From Saprospiraceae bacterium UBA2329 (lineage in GTDB: Bacteria > Bacteroidota > Bacteroidia > Chitinophagales > Saprospiraceae): DNA of 38,456 nt. How positions within the stretch are numbered: the first letter of the stretch is position 1; every line of letters begins with the position of its first letter. Positions 31,469 through 38,456 of the stretch are shown one piece after another. Location: contig DDUV01000072.1 in the NCBI GenBank assembly GCA_002344975.1, forward strand, positions 1-38,456, given 5' to 3'. Both the position numbers and the translations under genes were made by a program. The notes under the pieces are model-generated. The model worked only from the letters and a program-made list of their open reading frames with translations, was not told where the DNA came from and ran no database searches.

Positions 31469-32122
31469 ATGATCGCCAATCTCATAGGCGCTACCGGTCT
31501 CACCGGCTCCTCCCTGCTCCGACAACTGCTTGATGACGAGCGCTTTACCGTAGTAAGAGCTTTTGTGAGAAGGCCCTTGTACGTCACACACGCCAAATTG
31601 GAAACACACGTCATTGACTTTAAGCAACCCGACACCTGGCGGCATCTCGTGCAGGGCGATGTGCTTTTTTCGACGCTCGGCACTACCATCAGGGAGGCCG
31701 GAAGCCAGGCCGCTCAATACCGGGTGGACTTCGAGTATCAGTATGAATTTGCCCGCGCCGCCGCCGACAACGGCATTTCCACCTATATATTAGTGTCTTC
31801 GGTGGGCGCCAATGCCCGCAGTTCCAATTTTTACACCCGCATGAAAGGCGAATTGGACGAAGCGGTGCAACAGCTTGATTTTCAGCGCATCGTCATCTTG
31901 AGGCCGGGGTTTTTGGATGGAAAAAGAAAAGAAAACAGAACCGGAGAGAAGATTGGACTGATGGTGATGCGCTGGATTGGGCGGCTGCCTTTCCTGCGCC
32001 CCTGGCGGCCCATACACACAGATATTGTAGCCAAAGCGATGATTCGCGGCGCAACGAGCACCGTTCCCGGCAAAACCATTTACACGCTGGGCGAGGTGTT
32101 TGAACTGGCGGGCGAACAGTAG
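31469..32122 (+). CDS. NAD(P)-binding Rossmann-fold protein (HTATIP2-like, atypical SDR)
   Basis: The 217-aa protein opens with the nucleotide-binding motif LIGATGLTGSSLL and has the atypical short-chain dehydrogenase pattern of HTATIP2/YbjT-like proteins (VLFSTLGTTIREAGSQ, YILVSSVGANARSSNFYTRM with Tyr-x3-Lys, LRPGFLDGKRKENR). It likely binds NADP(H); the substrate is unknown. It follows the SH3-NlpC gene by 12 nt on the same strand. It converges with ndk across a bidirectional terminator-like hairpin. Confidence 0.88.
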   Translation: MIANLIGATGLTGSSLLRQLLDDERFTVVRAFVRRPLYVTHAKLETHVIDFKQPDTWRHLVQGDVLFSTLGTTIREAGSQAAQYRVDFEYQYEFARAAADNGISTYILVSSVGANARSSNFYTRMKGELDEAVQQLDFQRIVILRPGFLDGKRKENRTGEKIGLMVMRWIGRLPFLRPWRPIHTDIVAKAMIRGATSTVPGKTIYTLGEVFELAGEQ

Positions 32123-32138
32123 TAGCGAGGCAAAACTA

Positions 32139-32174
32139 AAAACCACCTGCCGGAAATGCCCGACAAGTGGTTTT
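32139..32174. terminator. Bidirectional terminator-like hairpin
   Basis: AAAACCAC (32139-32146) pairs with GTGGTTTT (32167-32174) across a 20-nt loop that itself contains CCGG-like pairing. A T-rich tract follows on the plus strand and an A-rich tract on the other side, so it can serve both the oxidoreductase gene and ndk, which converge here. Confidence 0.7.
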
Positions 32175-32198
32175 GTCTTTTACCGAACTACTCTACAA

Positions 32199-32618
32199 TC
32201 AGAAACGCTCGAGGCCGGAGAAGAAAAATGCGCCTTCGATGGCGGCATTTTCGTCAGAGTCGGAGCCGTGTACAGCGTTCTCGCCCACGTTGCGGGCATA
32301 GAGTGCGCGGATGGTGCCGGGCGCTGCTTTGGCCGGGTCGGTAGCGCCGATCAGCGTGCGGAAGTCTTCCACAGCGTTGTCCTTTTCAAGAATGGCTGCC
32401 ACAATCGGGCCGGAAGACATGAAGGCCACTAATTCGCCGTAGAACGGGCGCTCTTTGTGTACCGCGTAAAATTCGCCGGCTTTCTTAGCAGAAAGCTGCA
32501 TCATTTTCATAGCCGTGATGCGGAATCCGGCTTCGTTGATCTTGGCCAGAATAGCGCCAATATGCCCGCTTTCTACTGCATCGGGCTTAATCATCGTGAA
32601 GGTCTTGTTGCCTGCCAT
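32199..32618 (-). CDS. ndk: Nucleoside diphosphate kinase
   Basis: This 139-aa enzyme transfers the terminal phosphate from ATP to other nucleoside diphosphates through a phosphohistidine. The catalytic H117 lies in NAVHGSDS, with TFTMIKPDAV at the N-terminus and ERPFYGELVAFMSSGPIVA in the centre, all typical. I start it at 32618 (MAGNKTFTMIKPD) rather than the longer frame to 32657, because a perfect promoter lies at 32645-32674, overlapping that extension. It is monocistronic. Confidence 0.97.
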   Translation of the reverse strand: MAGNKTFTMIKPDAVESGHIGAILAKINEAGFRITAMKMMQLSAKKAGEFYAVHKERPFYGELVAFMSSGPIVAAILEKDNAVEDFRTLIGATDPAKAAPGTIRALYARNVGENAVHGSDSDENAAIEGAFFFSGLERF

Positions 32619-32644
32619 AGGATATTTTGTTTTTAAATGCGGCG

Positions 32645-32674
32645 CAAAGCTACTCAATACATAATATTTGGCAA
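32645..32674 (-). promoter_or_regulatory. Bacteroidota-type promoter of ndk (TTG-N19-TAGCTTTG)
   Basis: On the minus strand, TTG (32674-32672) is followed after exactly 19 nt by TAGCTTTG (32652-32645), matching the TTG-N19-TAnnTTTG consensus of the Bacteroidota primary sigma factor. The box ends 26 nt before the ndk ATG. Confidence 0.7.
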
Positions 32675-32742
32675 CACTGCGGATTTAATATTTTGGTGAA
32701 ATCTCGTTTTTTTGAGAAATTCGCCCCCGATTTCGTTCAGCC

Positions 32743-33750
32743 ATGGAGAATATACACGAGTTAAAAGCCCAATTGGCATCGCCCAAAGATATTGTCATCA
32801 TTTCCCACCGCAATCCCGATGGAGATGCAATAGGCTCATCTTTAGGACTTTACCACTACCTGCTTAGCCAGGGCCACGCGGTGCATGTCGTTTTGCCTTC
32901 TGAATATCCCGATGCGTTCCTCTGGATGCCCGGTATTCAAAACATCATCGTTTTCGACAGCGATCAGGAGCGAACCCGCGAAGTATGCGAACGGGCACAA
33001 ATTATTTTTTGTCTCGACTTCAACTCGCTCGACCGCATTGACAAAGTAGGAGAAATCATACAGCCGCTCAACTCGGTCAAAGTGCTGATTGACCACCACC
33101 TCTACCCCGAACCCTTTGCCGACTATGTCATGTCCGACACGACGGCCAGCTCTACCGCCGAAATGGTGTTCGATTTCATCGTCCTCATGGGGCACAGGCC
33201 GGATATCTCCCGCGCCACTGCCGACTGCGTTTACACCGGCATTGTGACCGACACCGGTTCTTTCAAATTCAGCACTTCGCCCAAGCTGTTTCGCATCGTA
33301 GCCGAACTGCTCGAACTCGGCGTGGACGATTACAAACTACAAGACCTGATCTTCAACAGCTTGGACGAGAAGCAATTGCGCCTGTTGGGTCACTGCCTCT
33401 ACAACCGCATGGAAATCTTGCCCGAATACCGCACCGGCATCATCACGCTCACCAAAGAAGACTACGAACACTTCGATATTGTGCGCGGCGAAACCGAAGG
33501 CATCGTCAACTACCTGCTCAAAATGCGCGACATCACCATGGCCGCGTTCATCACCGAGCAGCCCAGCATCGTCAAGATTTCCCTCCGCTCCAAAGGTGAT
33601 TTTTCCGTGCAGGACATCTGCCGCAAACACTTCAAAGGCGGCGGCCACCGCAATGCCTCCGGCGGTTTTTCCTTTCAGCCGCTCAAGGTTACACTTCGCA
33701 AATTCAAAGAACTGCTCCCGGAGTATAAAGACGCGCTCAATAACTACTGA
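32743..33750 (+). CDS. nrnA: DHH-family phosphoesterase (NrnA-type oligoribonuclease / pAp phosphatase)
   Basis: The 335-aa protein has a DHH domain (SHRNPDGDAIGSSLGLYHYL, CLDFNSLDRI, VLIDHHLYPEP, YTGIVTDTGSFKFSTS) and a C-terminal DHHA1 domain with the GGGHRNASGG motif. This combination is NrnA, which degrades nano-RNAs and 3'-phosphoadenosine 5'-phosphate using Mn2+. Length is typical. It starts from its own upstream region, divergent from ndk, and is followed 38 nt later by the FKBP lipoprotein gene. Confidence 0.93.
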   Translation: MENIHELKAQLASPKDIVIISHRNPDGDAIGSSLGLYHYLLSQGHAVHVVLPSEYPDAFLWMPGIQNIIVFDSDQERTREVCERAQIIFCLDFNSLDRIDKVGEIIQPLNSVKVLIDHHLYPEPFADYVMSDTTASSTAEMVFDFIVLMGHRPDISRATADCVYTGIVTDTGSFKFSTSPKLFRIVAELLELGVDDYKLQDLIFNSLDEKQLRLLGHCLYNRMEILPEYRTGIITLTKEDYEHFDIVRGETEGIVNYLLKMRDITMAAFITEQPSIVKISLRSKGDFSVQDICRKHFKGGGHRNASGGFSFQPLKVTLRKFKELLPEYKDALNNY

Positions 33751-33788
33751 TAGCAGTTTCATTTCATCACTTTATCAATCAACACTTT

Positions 33789-34631
33789 ATGAGAATTTTC
33801 CTCTTCGCGGCACTCGGCCTGCTCTTCCTCGCATCGGGATGCAACAAACCTAAAGAGCAAGTTACTGCCTCCGGGTTCCGCTACACCGTTCATGTGGACA
33901 AAGACGGCGACGTGCCCGCGCCCGGCGATATCGTCTTCTTTCACGCCACTGTAAGAAGAGACGGCTCCGACTCCATATACTATGATACCCGCTCCAGCGG
34001 CGAGGACATGCCAAGCCTGCAAATTCCTACAGAGGAAATTCCCGGCCAACCGGCATCTCCTGTACTCGAATTAGTCCGCGTACTCAGCATCGGCGACAGC
34101 GCCACCGTGGTATATCAGGTAGATACAATGGCCCAAAAACCTATGGGTTTTGAAGACGCCAAAGAACTCTACTACGATATCGTCATTGTGGACATCAAAA
34201 AAATGTCTGACCTCAAAGCCGAAGAAGACCGGGTAGCAGCTTTGGTCAATGAATTTGCCAAAACAGTATCTGACGGCAAACAACCTGAAGGCATGAAAAG
34301 CACCGAATCCGGCTTGCAATACGTCATCCTCAAGCAAGGCGACGGCGCCGCTGCCGAACCAGGTAAGGACGTACAGGTCAATTATTATGGCGCACTGCCC
34401 GACGGCACCCTGTTCGACACCTCGCTGAGCCGTGGCACACCGCTGCCTTTCAAACTCGGCGATCCGGGTCTCATTCCCGGCTGGACCGAAGGCGTTGACT
34501 TGCTCAATCAGGGCGGTCAGGCCATTCTTTACATTCCTTCTGAATTGGGCTATGGCGAGGCAGGCGCTCCTCCGGTCATTCCCGCCAACAGCAAATTGGT
34601 GTTCTACATCGAAGTCGTTTCGGTGAAGTAA
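33789..34631 (+). CDS. FKBP-type peptidyl-prolyl isomerase lipoprotein
   Basis: A lipoprotein signal (RIFLFAALGLLFLASGC, C18) leads into a first, degenerate FKBP-like unit (about 25-135, TASGFRYTVHVDKDGDVPAP, DIVFFHATVRRDG) and a second complete FKBP domain (about 175-280): GLQYVILKQGDG, VNYYGALPDGTLFDTSLSRG, IPGWTEGVDLLNQGG, YIPSELGYGEAGAPPVIPAN. The protein probably folds or stabilises periplasmic or outer-membrane proteins. The two-domain layout, with the first lacking the usual active-site pattern, resembles the multi-FKBP lipoproteins of Bacteroidota. It is in line with nrnA and upstream of prfB. Confidence 0.92.
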   Translation: MRIFLFAALGLLFLASGCNKPKEQVTASGFRYTVHVDKDGDVPAPGDIVFFHATVRRDGSDSIYYDTRSSGEDMPSLQIPTEEIPGQPASPVLELVRVLSIGDSATVVYQVDTMAQKPMGFEDAKELYYDIVIVDIKKMSDLKAEEDRVAALVNEFAKTVSDGKQPEGMKSTESGLQYVILKQGDGAAAEPGKDVQVNYYGALPDGTLFDTSLSRGTPLPFKLGDPGLIPGWTEGVDLLNQGGQAILYIPSELGYGEAGAPPVIPANSKLVFYIEVVSVK

Positions 34632-34721
34632 CAACGTTGAACTGCAAGCATGTTTGTTCCAAATGGTTGATAAAATTTCCCCTGATGGAAACTTTCTCTA
34701 TCCAACCAACAACCAAGCTTG

Positions 34722-34746
34722 CAGCTTGAAGCATACAGCTTGAAGC
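34722..34746. repeat. Direct repeat CAGCTTGAAGC x2
   Basis: CAGCTTGAAGC occurs at 34722-34732 and 34736-34746, and AAGCTTG just precedes them. It lies in the 156-nt gap between the FKBP gene and prfB. No clear promoter box is seen nearby. Confidence 0.6.
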
Positions 34747-34787
34747 TAAGGTATTTGTAACAACATAACATTTAAACAAAAACTACG

Positions 34788-35886
34788 ATGACGAACGAGC
34801 AACTGAAGGATCTTCGGGAGAGGCTGGTCGCTTTGAGGAGGTATCTTTGACGTCGATGAACGACTTATCAAGATAGAAGACCTTGAACAACAGACCTTGA
34901 ATCCCGACTTTTGGAGTGATCCAAAAAAAGCGGAAAGCACCCTGAAAACGCTGAAAAGCTATAAAAACTGGGTGTCACAGTACAAAGACGTGGAAACCGT
35001 GGTGGACGACGCCGAGCTGCTGCTCGACTTTTTCCGCGAAGGCGCAGCCACTGAAGAAGAAGTAGATGCCAAATACGCCGAAGCGCTGGCCGTAGTGGAC
35101 GATACCGAATTTCGATCCACCCTCAACCAGCCGGAAGACGAATTTAACTGTCTGCTCGAAATCAATGCGGGCGCCGGCGGTACCGAAGCCTGCGACTGGG
35201 CCGAGATGCTGTACCGGATGTACCAGATGTGGGCCGAACGCAAAGGGTTCAAAATCAGCGAACTCAATCGTGTGGACGGCGATGTGGCGGGCATCCGATC
35301 TGCGGAATTGGAAATTTCCGGCGACTTTGCCTACGGCCTCCTCAAAGGGGAAAACGGCGTGCATCGCTTGGTGCGCGTCAGTCCGTACAATGCACAAGGC
35401 AAGCGCATGACTTCCTTCTCCAGTGTTTTTGTTCACCCCATGGTGGACGAGCGCATCGAAGTGGAGGTCAATCCTGCCGATTTGGAATGGGATACTTTCC
35501 GCTCCAGCGGTGCAGGCGGACAGCACGTCAACAAGACGGAATCGGCCGTGCGCGTGCGGCACCTTCCTTCGGGATTGGTGGTGGAATGTCAGCAGGAACG
35601 CTCGCAACATCAGAACCGGGACAAGGCCATGCAAATGCTCAAATCCAGATTGTACGAACTGGAATTGAAAAAGCGCTTAGAGGCCCGCGACAAGATTGAG
35701 TCCGGCAAGATGAAAAACGAGTGGGGATCTCAAATCCGCAGCTACGTCCTCGACGACCGCCGCGTGAAAGATCACCGAACCGGGCATCAGACCAGCCAGA
35801 CAGATGCCGTTTTGGACGGCGATCTAGACGATTTTCTCAAAGCCTTCCTCATGTACCACGGAGAACCGGTACCGGAAGACGATTGA
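34788..35886 (+). CDS. prfB: Peptide chain release factor 2 with programmed +1 frameshift
   Basis: RF2 releases peptides at UGA and UAA. The frame starts at 34788 (MTNEQLKDLRERLVALRRYL), reaches CTT TGA at 34845-34850, and continues in the +1 frame by skipping T34848: GAC GTC GAT gives DVDERLIKIEDLEQQTLNPD. The site AGGAGGTATCTTTGAC is the classic RF2 autoregulatory signal: internal Shine-Dalgarno, slippery CTT and a UGA read by RF2 itself. The product is 365 aa. The GGQ motif is seen in SSGAGGQHVNKTESAVRVRH. The stop-recognition motif reads SPY rather than SPF. The CDS is join(34788-34847, 34849-35886). Low RF2 slows termination and favours frameshifting. Confidence 0.96.
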
Positions 35887-35898
35887 TGAATAAAGACC

Positions 35899-35955
35899 AG
35901 AAGTGGCGGAGCAAAAACGGATCAAAAACGGTCAACCTTTGCTCCGTCCACTTCT
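35899..35955. terminator. Long imperfect hairpin overlapping the 3' end of cutA
   Basis: AGAAGTGGCGGAGCAAA (35899-35915) pairs with TTTGCTCCG-T-CCACTTCT (35938-35955) with one bulged T. It lies just after the prfB stop and includes the last codons of the convergent cutA gene, so it may stop transcription from both sides. T-rich bases follow on the plus strand (TCTTTCCTT). Confidence 0.6.
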
Positions 35956-36269
35956 TCTTTCCTTAGTACAGAAGCCAAAATCCAGTTTTCATAAGCCTCG
36001 TTGGCCCTTACTTCCCATCGCAGGATGCAGGGCGTCTCGTAGGGATGAAGCCGTTCTATAAACTCCTCCATTCGTTGTTCTAAATACGGCGCAGTTTTCA
36101 AAACACTCACCCATTCAGCTCCAGACTCTATTTTGCCATCCCACCAATAAGAGCTTTGAATGGGAAACAAATTGGCGCAGGCAGCCAGGCGGGCAGATAC
36201 TGCTGCGTTGGCTATGCGACGGGCTTCTTCCTCGGAAGAATGCGTGACGTAGAGAATCAAAAAAGCCAT
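35922..36269 (-). CDS. cutA: Divalent-cation tolerance protein CutA
   Basis: The 115-aa protein matches CutA1: LILYVTHSSEEEARRIANAA, RLAACANLFPIQSSYWWDGK, EWVSVLKTAPYLEQRMEEFI, LHPYETPCILRWEV. CutA forms a very stable trimer and is linked to copper tolerance, though its molecular role is still unclear. Length is normal. Its stop codon falls in the long hairpin shared with prfB, and its start lies about 33 nt from a strong hairpin that ends the adhesin locus. Confidence 0.95.
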   Translation of the reverse strand: MAFLILYVTHSSEEEARRIANAAVSARLAACANLFPIQSSYWWDGKIESGAEWVSVLKTAPYLEQRMEEFIERLHPYETPCILRWEVRANEAYENWILASVLRKEEVDGAKVDRF

Positions 36270-36301
36270 TGGAAACGCTGATTTTTACGAATAAAAACAA
36301 A

Positions 36302-36334
36302 AAGCCTGCCGGTTCAGGTTGAACCGACAGGCTT
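36302..36334. terminator. Strong terminator hairpin after the adhesin gene
   Basis: AAGCCTG-C-CGGTTCA pairs with TGAACCG-A-CAGGCTT around a GGT loop, giving a stem of about 14 bp with one mismatch. On the minus strand it lies 22 nt after the sorting-domain stop (36356) and is followed by a T-rich stretch, so it fits as the terminator of the adhesin gene. It also lies upstream of cutA. Confidence 0.8.
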
Positions 36335-36355
36335 CTGATCTTCATTTTTTCGATC

Positions 36356-36610
36356 TTATTTGCGCTGCAAAACTACCTTCTGCACTGCATCCGGCAAGCC
36401 GGCCGATTTGACTTTTATCAGGTACATGCCCGTTGTCAAATCACTCATATTCATCTGCACGACAGTCGTTTGCACCTAATCTATCTTGTTGAACTGCAAC
36501 AACTTGCCTTCCAAGCTATACACCTCTAAGCTCACCGCTCTGCCCACATAGTTGGTCAAATCTACATTCAGATCGCCGCCCGTCGGGTTGGGATACACCT
36601 CGAAGTCAGG
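36356..36610 (-). pseudogene. Broken T9SS C-terminal sorting domain of the adhesin
   Basis: In the frame next to the adhesin ORF, minus-strand codons read PDFEVYPNPTGGDLNVDLTN, then YVGRAVSLEVYSLEGKLLQF, then a TAG (36476-36478), then VQTTVVQMNMSDLTTGMYLI and KVKSAGLPDAVQKVVLQRK ending in TAA. This is a full type A T9SS sorting domain (YPNP start, GxYxxK-like end). It is split from the adhesin by a frame change near 36611-36626 and cut by a stop replacing a likely GAG. The TGAGGAG unit occurs twice at 36613-36626; adding one unit (+7) would restore the first frame, but the TAG would still remain. Confidence 0.8.
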
Positions 36611-38456
36611 GGTGAGGAGTGAGGAGCGAGTGCTGCCTCACCGCCTCCGGGCAATGCCAGTGTTCCGCTACTGCCCGTAAAGCTCACATTGGAAAATGTC
36701 GCCGTCACGGTGCTGTTGGCGGTGTAGTTGGTAGCTGCCAGGCCCATCTGAATGCAATTGCCCATCACGATGTTTTGTGCGCCCGCAGGGTACCAATTGA
36801 CTCCATTGGGGGAGACAAACATCGTAAACTGATTGCCCACACGAGTAATCCGCAGCCAGTAGCGGTCCTGACTCGGGAACTGCTGAGGCTGCGATGCGCC
36901 ATTGGTAGACGTGCGGAACTCCCGGCGGCTCAGGGTGCTCAGATTGGTCATCAATTGCGCCTTTTTGGCCCCGGCGGCGTTGTTCTCGCGCATCACTACA
37001 CCGGCCCAACCTAAAGCACTGCCGGTAATACCCGTCACCAAGGCCGTGATGCTGCCGTTGCCGCAAAGCGTGCGTTGTGCCAACGCCGTTTCATCTGCAG
37101 TGTAAGGCGGGCCATAAAAACAACCCGTACTCGTGGCGGTATAAACACTCGTTGTTGTATTGAACGAAATGCTGTTGCCGTTTTCACAGCCCACGCCGTC
37201 AGGGTTTTGGCTCCAGCCGCAGGGCAGGCCGCCTACGGTGATCATGCTGGTGCAGGTGGCGGTATTGCCGTTCACATCCATTACAGTTGCTGTTACAGGC
37301 ACTTGCTGGCCTACTTGCTGGCAAGTGATAGCCGTTGGATTCAGTGCAATGCTTTGGATGCCACAGTTGTCCGTCGCCGTCACAAAGTCGTTGGCATTCA
37401 ATGTAATACTTTGCTGACCATTGAAGGTCACCGTTGAGTTGGAACAAGTGGCCATCGGAGGTTCATTATCAAGAATGGTATATACAAAGCTCCAGACAGC
37501 CGTATTGCCTTCGCAGTCGGTGTACGTCCAGGCATACGTGCGGGTCACGGCCGTTGCTGAGCAGATAGACGGTGCGCCCTGACTGTCATTGGTCAATGAA
37601 CCGTTGCAGCCGCCTGATACAGTGGCCGAGGTCAGCCATGCGTCGTAAACAGCGTCTAATTGGGACTGGGTCAGGCATGCGCTGGAGAGGTCGGACGGGC
37701 AGGTTAGTACCACAGACGGGTTGGGAACATTGACCGTTACCGTCTCGGAATCGCCATCGTCTTCGCCGACATTGCCGTTGTTCGGTGAGGAATCGGGATC
37801 CACCTCTGCACTGGCGCTCACTTGGGCAAAATTGGTGATAACGGCGCCGCCGGCAGCAGTCACCGTGGCTTGAAAGGTAAGCTCCAAAGAGCCGCCGCTT
37901 GGCAGGGAGAGGTTTTGCCATTTCAAACCTGTCGTGGTGGGGGCACCATTTACATAGGTCCCGGGGCCTGTCATTGAATTCACTACATAGGTCATACCAG
38001 CAGGCACCACGTCGGTCACTTCAAAATTAGTGGCGGGGCCTGGGCCAGCATTTGAAACCACCAAGGTAAAGGTAATGACTTGGTTTGGGTCGGGTGTGTT
38101 GTCGTTCACCGTTTTTACCAATGCTAAGTCCGCATTTAACGATGAGGCGCCCACCGTAAAAGTGGCCTGACAAGTCGTCGTCAGAGGTGCGCAGGTGCTG
38201 GTATAGGTGAAAGTAACGGTAGTAGTGCCACCTGACGCCGGTGGCGCACCTGTGTTGTTGTTGCTCAATGCTCCGTTGCAGCCGCCCGATGCCGATGCAG
38301 TGGCCAGCCAGGTTGCGAAAGCTGCATTAATCTGTGCCTGCGTTTGCCCAGTAGCCTCTGTTTGGTTGGCCGGGCAGTTAAATACCACAGACGTAGAGAG
38401 AGCTATAGGGGAATAAACCACCTCGTCTATACCAATGGTTCGTGATATACTCACGC
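36568..38456 (-). CDS. Large secreted adhesin-like protein with DUF11 and HYR-like domains (partial, 5' end outside window)
   Basis: The frame runs off the right edge, so only the C-terminal 628 aa are seen and the start is unknown; the GTG near 38454 is not a real start. In order: a repeat ending in GGCNGALSNNNTGAPPASG; a DUF11 domain (ADLALVKTVNDNTPDPNQVI, VSNAGPGPATNFEVTDVVPA); a second copy of the first repeat (GGCNGSLTNDSQGAPSICSA); an HYR-like domain (DNEPPMATCSNSTVTFNGQQ, ATDNCGIQSIALNP); and a lectin-like jelly-roll region (WAGVVMRENNAAGAKKAQLM). Such proteins are T9SS cargo exposed on the surface. The frame ends PTRRAAI without a sorting domain, which lies in another frame just downstream. 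Confidence 0.8.
   Translation of the reverse strand, partial: VSISRTIGIDEVVYSPIALSTSVVFNCPANQTEATGQTQAQINAAFATWLATASASGGCNGALSNNNTGAPPASGGTTTVTFTYTSTCAPLTTTCQATFTVGASSLNADLALVKTVNDNTPDPNQVITFTLVVSNAGPGPATNFEVTDVVPAGMTYVVNSMTGPGTYVNGAPTTTGLKWQNLSLPSGGSLELTFQATVTAAGGAVITNFAQVSASAEVDPDSSPNNGNVGEDDGDSETVTVNVPNPSVVLTCPSDLSSACLTQSQLDAVYDAWLTSATVSGGCNGSLTNDSQGAPSICSATAVTRTYAWTYTDCEGNTAVWSFVYTILDNEPPMATCSNSTVTFNGQQSITLNANDFVTATDNCGIQSIALNPTAITCQQVGQQVPVTATVMDVNGNTATCTSMITVGGLPCGWSQNPDGVGCENGNSISFNTTTSVYTATSTGCFYGPPYTADETALAQRTLCGNGSITALVTGITGSALGWAGVVMRENNAAGAKKAQLMTNLSTLSRREFRTSTNGASQPQQFPSQDRYWLRITRVGNQFTMFVSPNGVNWYPAGAQNIVMGNCIQMGLAATNYTANSTVTATFSNVSFTGSSGTLALPGGGEAALAPHSSPLTSRCIPTRRAAI

Noticed and set aside
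1..38456. tRNA or rRNA genes
   Set aside because: No cloverleaf-like sequence or rRNA segment was recognised on reading both strands; a covariance-model scan would be needed to exclude them fully.

Overview
The window reads as a chromosomal segment of a Bacteroidota bacterium, most likely a Saprospiria/Chitinophagia-type lineage, although the exact taxon cannot be fixed from sequence alone. The evidence is a PorP/SprF-family type IX secretion (T9SS) protein, a secreted adhesin with a (broken) T9SS C-terminal sorting domain, many short lipoproteins, no Shine-Dalgarno sequences at starts, and repeated TAnnTTTG (-7) boxes 18-44 nt upstream of starts. Core genes are moderately GC-rich. Two stretches (about 440-940 and 18964-21880) are clearly AT-rich and look acquired.

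Layout. 1-1000: repeats plus an orphan AT-rich ORF. 1.0-7.5 kb: an outer-membrane barrel protein (minus), then a plus-strand run of SRAP protein, Omp85-like protein, NAD kinase, cyclase-family protein, membrane protein and secreted esterase. 7.5-10.7 kb: inorganic pyrophosphatase, HD hydrolase and, convergently, TypA/BipA. 10.8-14.8 kb: a lipoprotein, then a minus-strand operon (HI0933-type flavoprotein, a 54-aa small ORF, PepSY-like protein, aldo/keto reductase). 14.9-18.8 kb: acetolactate-decarboxylase-like lipoprotein, GT39-type membrane glycosyltransferase, haem-binding Tll0287-like lipoprotein, and a lipase-like lipoprotein. 18.9-22.4 kb: an accessory island of five AT-rich minus-strand ORFs, including an HNH-type protein, punctuated and flanked by a repeat family. 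22.5-29.4 kb: a TreS-maltokinase fusion, GT4 and GT2 glycosyltransferases, and RibBA. 29.4-36.3 kb: PorP/SprF protein, SH3-NlpC/P60 protein, NAD(P)-binding protein, nucleoside diphosphate kinase, NrnA-type DHH phosphoesterase, FKBP lipoprotein, prfB with a programmed +1 frameshift, and CutA. 36.3-38.5 kb: the 3' end of a large T9SS adhesin whose sorting domain is out of frame and carries a stop.

Most notable. (1) One repeat family, in short (~57 bp) and long (~100 bp, two hairpins) forms, bounds both AT-rich islands in inverted orientation and sits directly after the stop codons of several orphan ORFs, giving a cassette-like architecture with no recognisable recombinase in the window. (2) The island contains a tight three-gene operon ending in an HNH-type protein, a candidate defence module. 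(3) Three enzyme domains have lost expected catalytic or metal-binding residues while keeping intact reading frames: the GH13 domain of TreS-Mak, the GTP cyclohydrolase II half of RibBA, and the NlpC/P60 protein (catalytic Cys to Ala). (4) The prfB frameshift site keeps a strong internal Shine-Dalgarno in a genome that otherwise shows none.
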